Both the position numbers and the translations under genes were made by a program. Positions 48,455 through 58,381 of a DNA stretch of 64,000 bases are shown here, piece by piece; the first letter of the stretch is position 1; the number at the start of each line of letters is the position of its first letter. The notes beneath the pieces are model-generated. The model was given only the letters and a program-made list of their open reading frames with translations, was not told where the DNA came from and did not search any database. Source of the DNA: Psychrobacter ciconiae (GTDB taxonomy: Bacteria; Pseudomonadota; Gammaproteobacteria; Pseudomonadales; Moraxellaceae); contig NZ_CAJGYV010000001.1 of assembly GCF_904846055.1 (NCBI RefSeq), positions 1,550,001-1,614,000 on the forward strand, given 5' to 3'.

Positions 48455-48978
48455 AGTAAGTTACCTTTTAGTGATGAAATTGACGTAATATTACAATTTA
48501 GGAAAGCAACAGCGAGAAAATGGCGCTATAATATGTAACATAATATGACTGAAGTAAATCTGAGATTTACGTTGGCAGCAATATAGATCAATTGCTATTA
48601 AAATGTCAAAAAATGTTTAAAAGTTAGATTTGTGTCTTTTAGCACTAGAGAAAAAAATCAAGCTGTATTAAACTAATTAATGACAGAAAATACGAAGTTG
48701 CTTCTGATGAGGTGTGAATGATGAACAAGTCATTGTCAGAACAAATAGATGTATATTGTTAGTAACTCATTTTGCCTATTGTGTTTTAGTTACAACACTG
48801 TCGTGTAATAATGTGTAGCTGGGTTACAAAAAAAGTTGTAAATTGAATTTAGAATCGCTAAGCTACTCCGTAATTGGTTTTGTTGTAATATTAACTTAAA
48901 AAAAGATGTCTGGTTTTAGATTATCTAGGAAGCTGTACTGTATTAAACAGTACTTAAATTATCCTTTGGAGGAAGTCC
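48455..48978. other. Long non-coding region upstream of ompA
   Basis: No gene is seen. The stretch is AT-rich, with a TATAAT at 48527-48532, and TTACAA/TTGTAA motifs at 48790-48795, 48824-48829 and 48836-48841; the last two form a perfect inverted repeat. A purine-rich ribosome site (TTTGGAGGAAG) precedes the ompA start. Confidence 0.5.
48935..48953 (+). promoter_or_regulatory. 5'-UTR hairpin of ompA
   Basis: GTACTGT and ACAGTAC are perfect complements around ATTAA, 25 bp before the ATG. E. coli ompA has stabilising leader hairpins, so a similar role is plausible. Confidence 0.6.
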
Positions 48979-50250
48979 ATGAAATTAAATAAAATCGCTT
49001 TGGCTTTAGTTGCTGCCGCCGCTGCACCTTTAGCAGCGCAAGCTGGCGTTACTGTTAGCCCATTACTACTTGGTTACCACTACAGCGAAGGTGCTGATGG
49101 TGAACAAGCAGATCTTTTTAAATCAGGAAACAATAGTGCTGCTGCCGGTGCTGCCCGTAACGATGGTGTTTATAAAGAAAACGGTCTTTATACTGGTGCC
49201 GCTCTTGGTATCGAAATCACTCCGTCTACTCAGTTCCAAGTAGAGTATGGCGTATCAAATACGGATGGTGTTGCTAGAAGTGGTGACAACACTGGTTACG
49301 ACGTTGATCAGCGCATGATCTCAGGTAACTTCTTAATCGGTACTGAGCAATTCACAGGCTATACTGACAGCGCGTTCAAACCATATGTCTTGGTTGGTGC
49401 GGGTCAATCAAAAATTAAAGTAAAAAACCAATCAGAAATTAAAGACTCTGGTTCTACAACAAGTGCTTTCCCAGCTGGATCTGATATTAAAGCAGGATCT
49501 ACCGTTTCAGAATCAACTGATACTATCGGTAACCTAGGTCTTGGTGCCATGTACCGTATCAACGACGCGCTAAGCCTTCGTGGTGAAGCCCGTGCGATTC
49601 ATAACTTTGACCAAAACTGGTGGGAAGGTCTAGCCCTAGCAGGTTTGGAAGTGGTTCTTGGCGGTCACTTAGCGCCTACTGTTGCTGTACCACCAGTTCA
49701 AGATCCTGAAGTTATTGTACCACCAGTCGTTGATGTTGACGTAGTAGAAGTTGACTCAGACGGTGACGGCGTTCCAGACAGCATCGATCGCTGCCCAGGC
49801 ACCCCAATGAACGTTGTGGTAGATGAGTACGGCTGCCCACTTCAAGTAGATCTTGTTGATGAGCTTAAGATGGAACTTCGTGTCTTCTTTGACAACGATA
49901 AGTCAACCATCAAAAATCAATACCGTCCTGAAATTGCCAAAGTCGCTGAAAAAATGCGTGAGTATCCAAACTCAGCTGCCCAAATTGAAGGTCATGCTTC
50001 AAAAACTGGTCCATCAGCCGCTTATAACCAGCGCTTATCAGAAGCTCGTGCAGTAGCTGTTAAGGCAATGTTGACTAACGAATTTGGTATCGAGCCAAAC
50101 CGTCTATCAACGGTAGGCTACGGTTATGACCGCCCAATCGCGGACAACAACACTGAAGAAGGTCGCGCTATGAACCGCCGTGTTTATGCGATCATCACAG
50201 GTGACAAGACGACAACTGTAGATCAAACTAAAGATATGGTTGTTCAATAA
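48979..50250 (+). CDS. ompA: OmpA-family outer-membrane protein
   Basis: 423 residues with GGAGGAAG before the ATG. A signal peptide ends at AAQA-GV. Residues about 22-235 form the N-terminal beta-barrel. A Pro/Val-rich linker leads to a calcium-binding thrombospondin-3-like motif DSDGDGVPDSIDRCPGTP. The C-terminal OmpA domain, with VFFDNDKSTI, AQIEGHASKTGP, YNQRLSEARA and MNRRVYAIITG, anchors to peptidoglycan. Codon use is more biased than in the neighbours, which suits very high expression. It has its own terminator. Confidence 0.94.
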   Translation: MKLNKIALALVAAAAAPLAAQAGVTVSPLLLGYHYSEGADGEQADLFKSGNNSAAAGAARNDGVYKENGLYTGAALGIEITPSTQFQVEYGVSNTDGVARSGDNTGYDVDQRMISGNFLIGTEQFTGYTDSAFKPYVLVGAGQSKIKVKNQSEIKDSGSTTSAFPAGSDIKAGSTVSESTDTIGNLGLGAMYRINDALSLRGEARAIHNFDQNWWEGLALAGLEVVLGGHLAPTVAVPPVQDPEVIVPPVVDVDVVEVDSDGDGVPDSIDRCPGTPMNVVVDEYGCPLQVDLVDELKMELRVFFDNDKSTIKNQYRPEIAKVAEKMREYPNSAAQIEGHASKTGPSAAYNQRLSEARAVAVKAMLTNEFGIEPNRLSTVGYGYDRPIADNNTEEGRAMNRRVYAIITGDKTTTVDQTKDMVVQ

Positions 50251-50284
50251 ATCATAACTTTTTGAGAAATCTAGCACTGAGTTA

Positions 50285-50318
50285 CAAAAAAAGCTGCCAA
50301 TTAGGTGGCTTTTTTTAT
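50285..50318 (+). terminator. Terminator of ompA
   Basis: An A-run, GCTGCC, AATTA, GGTGGC and a T-run form the stem (two G-T pairs). The rest of the 50251-50576 gap holds the typA promoter. Confidence 0.85.
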
Positions 50319-50366
50319 TTAGCCGCTCAATTCTTGCAGTTAATTTAAAATTAATTTTATAATTGA

Positions 50367-50375
50367 TGCTATACT
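50367..50375 (+). promoter_or_regulatory. Extended -10 promoter (TGCTATACT) for typA
   Basis: TG at 50367-50368 and TATACT at 50370-50375 are followed by AGCCGCCC. This implies a leader of about 195 nt before typA. The arrangement is nearly identical to the rnpB promoter. Confidence 0.55.
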
Positions 50376-50576
50376 AGCCGCCCTAACACCCGATTTCCTA
50401 TCAAGGAAATGACAAAGACGCGCTAAACGATAAATTCGCGTATCATGGTTTTTTCTAAAAAAATGGCGGCACGCATTGTGTCAGCATTATTTTTAATTTA
50501 ACTGTTCGTTATTACCCAATTCTATCAGCTGGCGCTGACAATTTTATTTTTTCTTAAGACGAAAAGAGCATTTTAT

Positions 50577-52424
50577 ATGGCAAACGATATCAAACATTTG
50601 CGCAATATTGCAATTATTGCCCACGTTGACCACGGAAAAACGACCTTGGTTGACAGCTTGCTGCATCAATCAGGAACTTTTGATGATCGCGCAAATGTTG
50701 CTGAGCGTGCGATGGACTCAGGAGCAATCGAGCAAGAGCGTGGTATTACCATTCTTGCAAAAAATACTGCAATTAAGTGGCAACATCCTAAGCAGGAAAT
50801 CGAGTATCGAATCAATATCGTTGATACCCCAGGTCACGCCGACTTTGGTGGCGAAGTTGAACGCGTCATGTCGATGGTTGACTGTGTGCTGCTGGTTGTT
50901 GATGCTGTTGACGGTCCGATGCCGCAGACGCGCTTTGTTACTCAAAAAGCTTTTGAGCAAGGCTTAAAACCCATTGTCGTGATCAACAAAGTTGACCGTC
51001 CAGGTGCGAGAACGGACTGGGTCATGGATCAGGTTTTTGATTTGTTTGACAATCTTGGGGCAACCGATGAACAGCTTGATTTCCCTGTAGTGTATGCCTC
51101 AGCGCTTAATGGTATTGCCGGAATGTCACCTGACGAAATGGCAGAGGACATGACGCCGCTGTTTGAAACTATCGTTGATGTTGTCGAACCGCCACAAGTG
51201 GATATTGACGCGCCCTTTAGAATGCAAATCTCAAGCCTTGATTATAATAGCTTTGTGGGTGTTATCGGCATCGGTCGAATTCAGCGCGGTAGCATTTCGA
51301 CCAACACGCCTGTGACTGTGGTTGATAAAGATGGCAATAAGCGCAACGGTCGCATCTTAAAAATCATGGGTTATCACGGTCTTGATCGTATTGATGTGGA
51401 AAGCGCCCAAGCCGGTGATATCATTTGTATTACTGGGATTGACGCGCTAAATATTTCAGACACCGTTTGCGACCCCAATGCTGTTGAAGCGTTGCCACCA
51501 TTGACGGTTGATGAGCCAACAGTTTCAATGAACTTTCAGGTTAATAACTCACCTTTTGCCGGTCGTGAAGGTAAGTTTGTCACCTCGCGCAATATCCGTG
51601 AGCGTTTAGAGCGTGAACTGATTCATAACGTGGCATTACGCGTTGAAGATACCGAATCTCCTGATAAGTTTAAAGTTTCGGGTCGCGGTGAATTGCATTT
51701 GTCAGTGTTGATTGAAAATATGCGCCGTGAAGGTTATGAGCTTGGGGTTTCAGGTCCTGAAGTTATTGTTAAAGAAGTCGATGGTAAGCTTCAAGAGCCG
51801 TACGAAAACGTCATTTTTGATGTGGAGTCTGAGCACCAAGGCAGCATCATGGAGCAAATTGGTCTTCGTAAAGGCGAGATGACCAATATGGAGCTTGACA
51901 GCAAAGGTCGAATCCGTATTGAAGCGGTGATGCCTGCGCGCGGCTTGATCGGATTTCGCTCTGAATTTATGACTTTGACCTCAGGAACGGGAATTTTAAC
52001 TTCAAGCTTTTCGCATTATGGTCCACAAAAAATCGGTGATGTCGGCGGTCGCCCAAATGGGGTCTTGGTGTCAATGGCTAATGGCACTTGCCTCGGGTTT
52101 GCGCTATTTAACTTACAAAAACGCGGCAAGCTGTTTGCAGAGCCGCAGCTTGAAGTTTACGAAGGGATGATTGTCGGGCTTAACTCGCGCCATGATGACA
52201 TGGTAGTGAACCCAACAACCGCCAAGCAGCTGACCAACGTTCGCGCCAGTGGTACTGATGAAGCGTTGACTTTAACGCCTGCCATCAAATTTACCCTTGA
52301 GCAAGCGCTTGAATTTATTCAAGATGATGAGTTGGTGGAAGTGACGCCAAAATCAATTCGCCTGCGTAAGCGTTATTTGACAGAAAGCGAGCGCAAACGC
52401 CACAATCGTAAAAAAGAAGCTTAA
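50577..52424 (+). CDS. typA: Ribosome-associated GTPase TypA/BipA
   Basis: 615 residues. TypA binds 70S ribosomes and is needed for growth under cold and other stress. GTPase motifs: [48 protein letters not shown]. The BipA-specific C-terminal segment includes [11 protein letters not shown] and [21 protein letters not shown]. Length is normal. It is a single gene with a long leader and a strong terminator. Confidence 0.97.
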   Translation: MANDIKHLRNIAIIAHVDHGKTTLVDSLLHQSGTFDDRANVAERAMDSGAIEQERGITILAKNTAIKWQHPKQEIEYRINIVDTPGHADFGGEVERVMSMVDCVLLVVDAVDGPMPQTRFVTQKAFEQGLKPIVVINKVDRPGARTDWVMDQVFDLFDNLGATDEQLDFPVVYASALNGIAGMSPDEMAEDMTPLFETIVDVVEPPQVDIDAPFRMQISSLDYNSFVGVIGIGRIQRGSISTNTPVTVVDKDGNKRNGRILKIMGYHGLDRIDVESAQAGDIICITGIDALNISDTVCDPNAVEALPPLTVDEPTVSMNFQVNNSPFAGREGKFVTSRNIRERLERELIHNVALRVEDTESPDKFKVSGRGELHLSVLIENMRREGYELGVSGPEVIVKEVDGKLQEPYENVIFDVESEHQGSIMEQIGLRKGEMTNMELDSKGRIRIEAVMPARGLIGFRSEFMTLTSGTGILTSSFSHYGPQKIGDVGGRPNGVLVSMANGTCLGFALFNLQKRGKLFAEPQLEVYEGMIVGLNSRHDDMVVNPTTAKQLTNVRASGTDEALTLTPAIKFTLEQALEFIQDDELVEVTPKSIRLRKRYLTESERKRHNRKKEA

Positions 52425-52452
52425 TTTGCCTAAATTGGCTTAGCTAAGTGCT

Positions 52453-52484
52453 AAAAAAGGCTAACGATATCGTTAGCCTTTTTT
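52453..52484. terminator. Perfect bidirectional terminator between typA and the exported protein gene
   Basis: AAAAAAGGCTAACGAT is followed directly by its perfect inverted copy. It serves typA and the convergent gene at 52511. Confidence 0.9.
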
Positions 52485-52510
52485 ATTGTTATGGCTTTTA
52501 GGATAAAAAT

Positions 52511-52942
52511 TTAAGGGGTGACCACCACATAATCATTGGTATTAATCAAAATCTCTGAAGGCTGGTCAACCACAATGCGAACGGTGTTATGGTCAACCAC
52601 TTGTGACTTATAATAGTTATCTTCAGCCACGGTGCAGCCAAGACAACGTCCCATGGCGTCCCAAGGCTCAACCACCAGTTTTTGTTGGGCTTGCTCAGCA
52701 TTCCCCGCTGCTAAAGAAAACGGCAGGCTGACCACGTAAGCGGCAGTTCCGGCAACCGCAGCCAATAGCTGCAACGGCTTTCCGGCAACGGTGTCAACCA
52801 TCATCGTGCCATATGACGGACCAAAGTCATTTTCATCAATTTCGATGGCGGCGACAGCAGGCTGAGCCATGGCTGCCATTAAACTTGCACTTAGCGCAAT
52901 ACTGACCAGCTTTGATTTCATGACACGCTTGGCTTGGGTCAT
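52511..52942 (-). CDS. Exported protein of unknown function
   Basis: 143 residues; AGGA lies 7 bases before the ATG at 52942. A signal peptide (KSKLVSIALSASLMAAMA, cut near AVA-AIE) is followed by a second hydrophobic stretch (about residues 57-78), then a CLGC motif at about residue 100 and a strand-rich C-terminus. The two cysteines could form a disulfide. I do not recognise the family. It faces typA and is separate from mutM. Confidence 0.75.
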   Translation of the reverse strand: MTQAKRVMKSKLVSIALSASLMAAMAQPAVAAIEIDENDFGPSYGTMMVDTVAGKPLQLLAAVAGTAAYVVSLPFSLAAGNAEQAQQKLVVEPWDAMGRCLGCTVAEDNYYKSQVVDHNTVRIVVDQPSEILINTNDYVVVTP

Positions 52943-53057
52943 AATAATGTCCTAAAATTTAAAATAAGATAAAAAATCCGATATATGGTCTATTAAAGCA
53001 ATAAGCTTGTTAATTAGCAACCATAAAAACCAAGTAATGTCGATTTATTCAATTTGC

Positions 53058-53939
53058 TTAGTGATCAATTAAAGGCTGACAGCTTGGGCAAAACACACTG
53101 GCGCGACCTGTAATTTTGATGTTTTCTAATGTTGTTCCACAAGTCGGGCAAGGTTTGCCTTGATTGCCGTAAACGTTGAGCGTTTGCTGAAAGTAGCCGG
53201 TCTGACCACTGGCGACAGTAAAATCGCGCAGCGTCGAGCCGCCAAGCTCAATTGCCCGCTGTAAGATAACTTTAATTTGGTCAGTTAACTGGGCAATTTG
53301 CTCCAAGCTGAGTTCATTTGCAGGGGTCAGCGGATGAATCTGAGTCAAAAATAAGCTTTCGCTGGCGTAAATATTACCAACCCCAACGACCACTTGCTGC
53401 TCCATGATGACCGCTTTAATGGGCTTGGTAATAGGTCGCGGTTTTTTGGTGTTGCTCAGCGTCGAATTTGTTTTTTGGATGGTCTGATATAAGTAGTCAG
53501 CATGAAACTCATCGGATAAGGGTTCAACGCCAAGATGGTCAAGCAGCCTGTCTTGGTAGTCGTGATGCCAAAGCACCGCGCCAAAGCGCCTTGGGTCGTG
53601 ATAGTGCAGCGCCGTTTGCTTGCCATCGCTGTCATGAAAGCTGATGATAAGATGGTCATGTTTGCGTTTGTCCTGACCATCTGGATACTGCTGTAAGCTT
53701 CCGGACATTCCCAGATGAACCAATAATTTTAGCAGCTCATCGTCTTTTTTGGCAAATGTTAAGACTAAATATTTGGCGCGTCTTTGAACATCAAGCAACT
53801 GATAGCCTTGAAGTTTTGCCAAATCATCGGGAATGGGCCAACGAAGTTTTGGCTGAAAAATTTGAATTTGGGCAACGCTTTGACCAATAAGCGGCTTAAG
53901 ACTGGTTTTGGTGGTTTCAACTTCAGGCAATTCAGGCAT
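53058..53939 (-). CDS. mutM: Formamidopyrimidine-DNA glycosylase MutM
   Basis: 293 residues. It removes oxidised purines such as 8-oxoguanine and nicks the backbone. The N-terminal catalytic proline and PELPEVETTK are intact, VGVGNIYASESLF is in the middle, and the four-cysteine zinc finger CPTCGTTLENI to FCPSCQ ends the protein. A segment near residues 155-175 (KTNSTLSNTKKPRPITK) is a small insertion. It lies 50 bp downstream of relA on the same strand. Confidence 0.96.
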   Translation of the reverse strand: MPELPEVETTKTSLKPLIGQSVAQIQIFQPKLRWPIPDDLAKLQGYQLLDVQRRAKYLVLTFAKKDDELLKLLVHLGMSGSLQQYPDGQDKRKHDHLIISFHDSDGKQTALHYHDPRRFGAVLWHHDYQDRLLDHLGVEPLSDEFHADYLYQTIQKTNSTLSNTKKPRPITKPIKAVIMEQQVVVGVGNIYASESLFLTQIHPLTPANELSLEQIAQLTDQIKVILQRAIELGGSTLRDFTVASGQTGYFQQTLNVYGNQGKPCPTCGTTLENIKITGRASVFCPSCQPLIDH

Positions 53940-53989
53940 AAATCAATCAATTAACCTTTTTACATCAAAGCTTAGTTTGGTTAGGTGGG

Positions 53990-56530
53990 TTAGGCTATGG
54001 CGCGGCGAGCGTGTAAAATCCCCGGCTGCTGCTCAAGCTTAGCAAGCAGTTTTGACAAGTGCGCAAGCCCTGACACTTCAATATGAAACTTGAGCAGGGC
54101 AACGTTGTCATCCGTGCTTAGAGTGTCAATTTTGCGGATATTGACATTTTCTTTATCAATGATTTGGGTTAAATCACGAAGCAAACCGCGCCTGTCATAG
54201 GCTTCGACATGAATATCTACTGGCTGAAAGCGACCAGATTTGGCGCGCCAAGAGGCATTGATTTGTCGTTCTGGTTCGCGCTCGATCATTCGTCCGTATT
54301 CAGGGCAACCGCGATTGTGGATACTGACGCCGCGCGATTGAGTGATAAATCCGGCAATAGGTTCACCATGAACGGGATGACAGCAGCCGGCAAGACTGAT
54401 GTCAATATTGTCCAGACCATCGATGTTGATTTTATAAGCACCAAGCTTGCTGTGAGCTTTGGTGTCGATGCTTGGGGTAAACTCTTCTTGTTCTTTTTCT
54501 GGCTCAAGCTGTAATTGGCGCGAGATATGGTTGGTCAGTTGGTGAATGCCGATTTCACCGGTGACCAGCCCCACAACAATGTCGTCTGCCGTATTGACAT
54601 TAAAAAACTGCAAATAGTCATTTAAATCGATGCTGTTTGGATGAACTGATAAGCGCTCAAGCTCTTTTGAGAGCATTTGCTTGCCAATTTCAATATTTTT
54701 ATCACGGTCTTGTTTGTTAAACCACTGCCGAAGTTTAGAGCGGGCGCGGTTGGTATTGATATAGCCAAGCGATGCCACCAGCCAATCACGGTTTGGCTCG
54801 CGCGACGCTTTGGTGATGATTTCGACCTGCTCGCCGGTTTTTAATTGATAAGTGAGCGGCACATAACGCTGATTGACCCGCGCCGCTTGAGCACGGTTGC
54901 CAACTTGAGTGTGAACGTAATAGGCAAAGTCGAGAACGGTGGCGCCTTTGGGCAGCTCGGTGATGTCGCCGTCGCGGCTGAACACATAAATGCGCTCAAG
55001 CTCATCAAATTCGACCGGCTGCTCATCGGGTTCAAACACTTCAACGTCGCCGTTTTCGCCTTCGATAATGACAGACCTGCCTTGCGTTTTGGTGTCATTA
55101 TTGATGAGTAACAATTGTCGTAAAGAACTGATGCGCTGAGAAAGGTAATTGTTTTTTTTGTTTTTTGAGCCTTCTTTATAATTGACATGAGCACACATGC
55201 CAAGCTCAGCTTCAAAATGCATACTATGGGTGCGAATTTGCACTTCAAGCGATTTGTTTTCGGCAATGACCGCGGTATGCAGCGAGCGATAGCCGTTGGC
55301 TTTTGGGTTGGTAATGTAGTCGTCAAACTGTTCGGGGATATAGCGCCAAAGCCCATGAACCAACCCCAAAACGTGATAGCAATCGGCAGTATCTTCAACC
55401 AACACACGCAGCGCACGAATATCATAAAGCTGGTCAAAGGATAAGCCTTTGAGCTTCATTTTGCGATAAATTGAATAAATATGTTTAACGCGACCTGAGA
55501 CTTCGCCTTTGATGCCGGCATCACGCAGCGCGTCGTTTAACTGCTGCTCAACGCGGCGGATATAGTCTTCACGCTCACTGCGTTTTTCAGAAAGCAGCTT
55601 GGCAATTTCTTTATAGCGGTCAGGGGCAAGGTAGCGAAACGCTAAGTCCTCAAGCTCCCATTTAAGCTGAGCGATACCAAGCCTATGGGCAAGTGGGGCA
55701 TAAATGCTCATGACTTCGCGCGCCACGCGGCGCTGTCGCTCGGTACTTGAAAAGGACAGCTCACGCATGGAAAAAGTGCGCTCAGCAAGCTTAATCAGCA
55801 CCACACGCACATCGTTGGTGACCGAAATGAGCATACTATAAATGTTGGATAACTGGTCGCGCTGATTGTTAATAAAATGGTCTTCTAAGCGCTTGTTACT
55901 TTCGATAATGTCCGCAAGTTTTCCCATAGACAGGGTATCTGTCACCAGCGTGCTGACATCATCGCCAAAGCTTTTTTTAATCTCATCAAGAGAAATCAGC
56001 CCTTTACGAACACTGCGATATAGCATGGCAGCGACCAAGGCATTTTCATCCTGATAAAGGTAGGTCAAAATGTCAGTCATGCCGATGCCCGTGACGTATG
56101 CCCCTGAGCGCTCCGATTCATCGGTGTTCATTCGGCTGCGGATAAATTCGCAAGCTTTTGCCAGTTCTGGAACGCTGTCTTGACCGATTCGGCGTGCCAC
56201 ATTTTCAAGCCAAGCAGGAATGTCAATATTGGCTTGCTCAAGGCTCAAACCATCGCTATCAATGAGCTGGGATTCATGAAAAATGGCGCTGTCTAAATAA
56301 TTGTTATCAAAATACAGCTCATCGGGATAATTATAATGGCGGTTGCGGTCAAAGGTGGTGTGCAGCTTATGAGTGGTCAGCTGTTTTTTTATGTCAAGCG
56401 GCAATTGAGCGTAGCTGTTGGCTGAGCCTTGTGAGCGCTGATTGGCAACAAGCTGTGCGGCAACCGCAGCGCTGTCAACTTGGGTGGTTTGACCATCGAC
56501 AAGCGGCAAGCCTTCACGAATTTTTACCAT
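53990..56530 (-). CDS. relA: (p)ppGpp synthetase RelA (synthetase-only type)
   Basis: 846 residues with AAGGAG 6 bases before the ATG. It makes (p)ppGpp on ribosomes holding uncharged tRNA. The N-terminal hydrolase-like domain is degenerate: the HDxxED site is replaced by LYRSVRKG near residue 171, so it should not hydrolyse. The synthetase domain is at about 340-450, with GRVKHIYSIYRKM and NPKANGYRSLHTAV; the EXDD-type motif reads QFDD at 401-404. A TGS domain (IYVFSRDGDITELPKGATVLD), a zinc-finger region with ISLAGCCHPVHGEPI, and a C-terminal ACT domain follow. Confidence 0.95.
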   Translation of the reverse strand: MVKIREGLPLVDGQTTQVDSAAVAAQLVANQRSQGSANSYAQLPLDIKKQLTTHKLHTTFDRNRHYNYPDELYFDNNYLDSAIFHESQLIDSDGLSLEQANIDIPAWLENVARRIGQDSVPELAKACEFIRSRMNTDESERSGAYVTGIGMTDILTYLYQDENALVAAMLYRSVRKGLISLDEIKKSFGDDVSTLVTDTLSMGKLADIIESNKRLEDHFINNQRDQLSNIYSMLISVTNDVRVVLIKLAERTFSMRELSFSSTERQRRVAREVMSIYAPLAHRLGIAQLKWELEDLAFRYLAPDRYKEIAKLLSEKRSEREDYIRRVEQQLNDALRDAGIKGEVSGRVKHIYSIYRKMKLKGLSFDQLYDIRALRVLVEDTADCYHVLGLVHGLWRYIPEQFDDYITNPKANGYRSLHTAVIAENKSLEVQIRTHSMHFEAELGMCAHVNYKEGSKNKKNNYLSQRISSLRQLLLINNDTKTQGRSVIIEGENGDVEVFEPDEQPVEFDELERIYVFSRDGDITELPKGATVLDFAYYVHTQVGNRAQAARVNQRYVPLTYQLKTGEQVEIITKASREPNRDWLVASLGYINTNRARSKLRQWFNKQDRDKNIEIGKQMLSKELERLSVHPNSIDLNDYLQFFNVNTADDIVVGLVTGEIGIHQLTNHISRQLQLEPEKEQEEFTPSIDTKAHSKLGAYKINIDGLDNIDISLAGCCHPVHGEPIAGFITQSRGVSIHNRGCPEYGRMIEREPERQINASWRAKSGRFQPVDIHVEAYDRRGLLRDLTQIIDKENVNIRKIDTLSTDDNVALLKFHIEVSGLAHLSKLLAKLEQQPGILHARRAIA

Positions 56531-56715
56531 AGCTTGCTCCTTATAGCGATTTTCAAAATCAAGTTAAGAGCTTGGCAACGCTTACTTGGCACCTTATTAA
56601 TCATAATTTTTCAAATCACCCTGTTGACACGGTTACGAGATTGACCCTAATTATCGCATCCCGTGGTCACAATTCAAGCGCGTAACTGTAATAATCCTAT
56701 GATTAAAAGTAACAT

Positions 56716-56760
56716 AATGGCGCTAATTTATAAACCAAAGTTTAACAAAAGAGCGCCATT
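56716..56760. repeat. Inverted repeat (9 bp, 27-nt spacer) in the rlmD-relA gap
   Basis: AATGGCGCT at 56716-56724 and AGCGCCATT at 56752-56760 are perfect inverted copies. The gap holds no gene. It could be a weak terminator of rlmD read-through or a paired protein site. Confidence 0.35.
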
Positions 56761-56801
56761 TTAAAACTGCCAACCTTGAAAAAATGAAGGATTATAAATA
56801 A

Positions 56802-58316
56802 TTAATCGGCGATTTTTTCAAAGCGGGCGATAGACTCAACGTGACCGGTATGGCAAAACATATCCATGACGCCAGCGTGCGTCAATCGGTAACCGCCCTC
56901 AAGCAATGCTTTGGTATCGCGGGCAAGGGTTGCCGGATTGCACGACACGTAAACGATACGCTTGGCATTAAAATTGGGTAAATACTGCATAATCTCCCAA
57001 GCTCCCGAGCGCGGCGGGTCGATGAGCAGCGCATCAAAGCCTTGATTTGCCCAAGGCTTGTTTGAACAATCTTGAGTCAAATCTTGAGCGTAAAACTCGG
57101 TATTCGTAAGATGGTTTCGGCGCGCATTATCAGCCGCGCGAGCGGTCATTGCCTCACTGCCCTCAACCCCAATTACCAGACCTGACTCACCAACGAGCCG
57201 CGCCATCGGCAAACTAAAGTTGCCAAGACCACTGAACAAATCAAGGACGCGCTCACCGGCTTTTAAGTCAAGCAAATCGCAAGCAAGCTTGGTCATTTTG
57301 CGGTTGACCGACAGGTTAACTTGGGTAAAATCGGTTGGGATAAATTCATAGGTCAAATCAAACTCAGGAAGCTGATAATAAAGCCTGCCAAACTGCTGAC
57401 TTAAATTATCATCGTCGTGCAAAGCAATGCGCTCAATGCTGTCCATGCCTTTGGGCTGCAAATACAGCTGCCAGTTGCGCGCGCGAAAAAATGCTTTTAA
57501 TTTGTCCAAATCACTGTCTGATAACGGGGATAAATTGCGAACGATAAGCGCCACTGGCTGATTGCCATCTAAAAGCTCTGGCAGCTGCTCACCCATGGCA
57601 AGCTCTAACTGAGCGATTTGGTCGCGGCTATCAAGGCTTGCTATCAGCGCTTTTAGGTTTTCAATTTCAAAGCCGATGCGCGCGTCCAAAATATGGCACT
57701 CATTTAATTCTGCCAAAAAGTTGCTTGAGCGCTCACGAAAGCCAACGAGCGCCGTTCCTTTTTTGGCAACATAGCGAACGCCAAGCCGAGCTTTGGTGCG
57801 GTAAGCTAAGCGGTCAGCCACGACCGGCTCAAGCCAGCTGTCCGGCTCAATGTCGGCTTGATGCCGCAATAGCTCCGCCAATACCGATTGTTTAAATTCA
57901 ATTTGCGCCTCAGGCTGCCAGTGCTGCAAGCTGCAACCGCCGCAAACGCCAAAATGCGGGCAGGGCGGGACAGCGCGATTGGGGTTTGGATTGGCAAGGA
58001 CGGCGACCGCATCACCTTCTTCAAAGCTTGCGCGGCTGTTGGTGATTTTGACATCGACCTTCTCATCTGGCAGCGCAAAGCTGACAAAGACTTTTTTGCC
58101 GTGTTTATCTGTGATATGACCGTCTTTGTCATCAAAGCCCTTGCCATAAATCGCCACGCCGCGACCATCATGCGATAAGCCATCAATGACAAATGGCACA
58201 GGCGGCGCGTCTTTTAATCGGCGGCGCGTTTTTGACGAGGGCTTGGATTTTTTTTTGCTTGGCGGGGTGGTGATGCTGGCATTGCTGTTGCTGTCGGGCT
58301 TTTGGGTAGGTGTCAT
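56802..58316 (-). CDS. rlmD: 23S rRNA (uracil-1939-C5)-methyltransferase RlmD
   Basis: 504 residues with AAGG before the ATG, about 70 longer than E. coli RlmD owing to a basic N-terminal tail. A TRAM domain (about 45-105) is followed by a 4Fe-4S site [15 protein letters not shown], with the fourth cysteine in NECHILD. The SAM domain has [16 protein letters not shown], and the catalytic cysteine is in [13 protein letters not shown]. It methylates U1939 of 23S rRNA. The exonuclease gene is upstream on the same strand. Confidence 0.95.
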   Translation of the reverse strand: MTPTQKPDSNSNASITTPPSKKKSKPSSKTRRRLKDAPPVPFVIDGLSHDGRGVAIYGKGFDDKDGHITDKHGKKVFVSFALPDEKVDVKITNSRASFEEGDAVAVLANPNPNRAVPPCPHFGVCGGCSLQHWQPEAQIEFKQSVLAELLRHQADIEPDSWLEPVVADRLAYRTKARLGVRYVAKKGTALVGFRERSSNFLAELNECHILDARIGFEIENLKALIASLDSRDQIAQLELAMGEQLPELLDGNQPVALIVRNLSPLSDSDLDKLKAFFRARNWQLYLQPKGMDSIERIALHDDDNLSQQFGRLYYQLPEFDLTYEFIPTDFTQVNLSVNRKMTKLACDLLDLKAGERVLDLFSGLGNFSLPMARLVGESGLVIGVEGSEAMTARAADNARRNHLTNTEFYAQDLTQDCSNKPWANQGFDALLIDPPRSGAWEIMQYLPNFNAKRIVYVSCNPATLARDTKALLEGGYRLTHAGVMDMFCHTGHVESIARFEKIAD

Positions 58317-58381
58317 AATCCTGCCTTAATGGGAAAATAAAACGGTTCGGCGTCATGCTTTAGAACTTCGGACGTTTAAAA

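Noticed and set aside
54841-55437. A 198-codon frame inside relA on the same strand
   Set aside because: It is out of frame with relA, which is intact here; no ribosome site or domain is visible.
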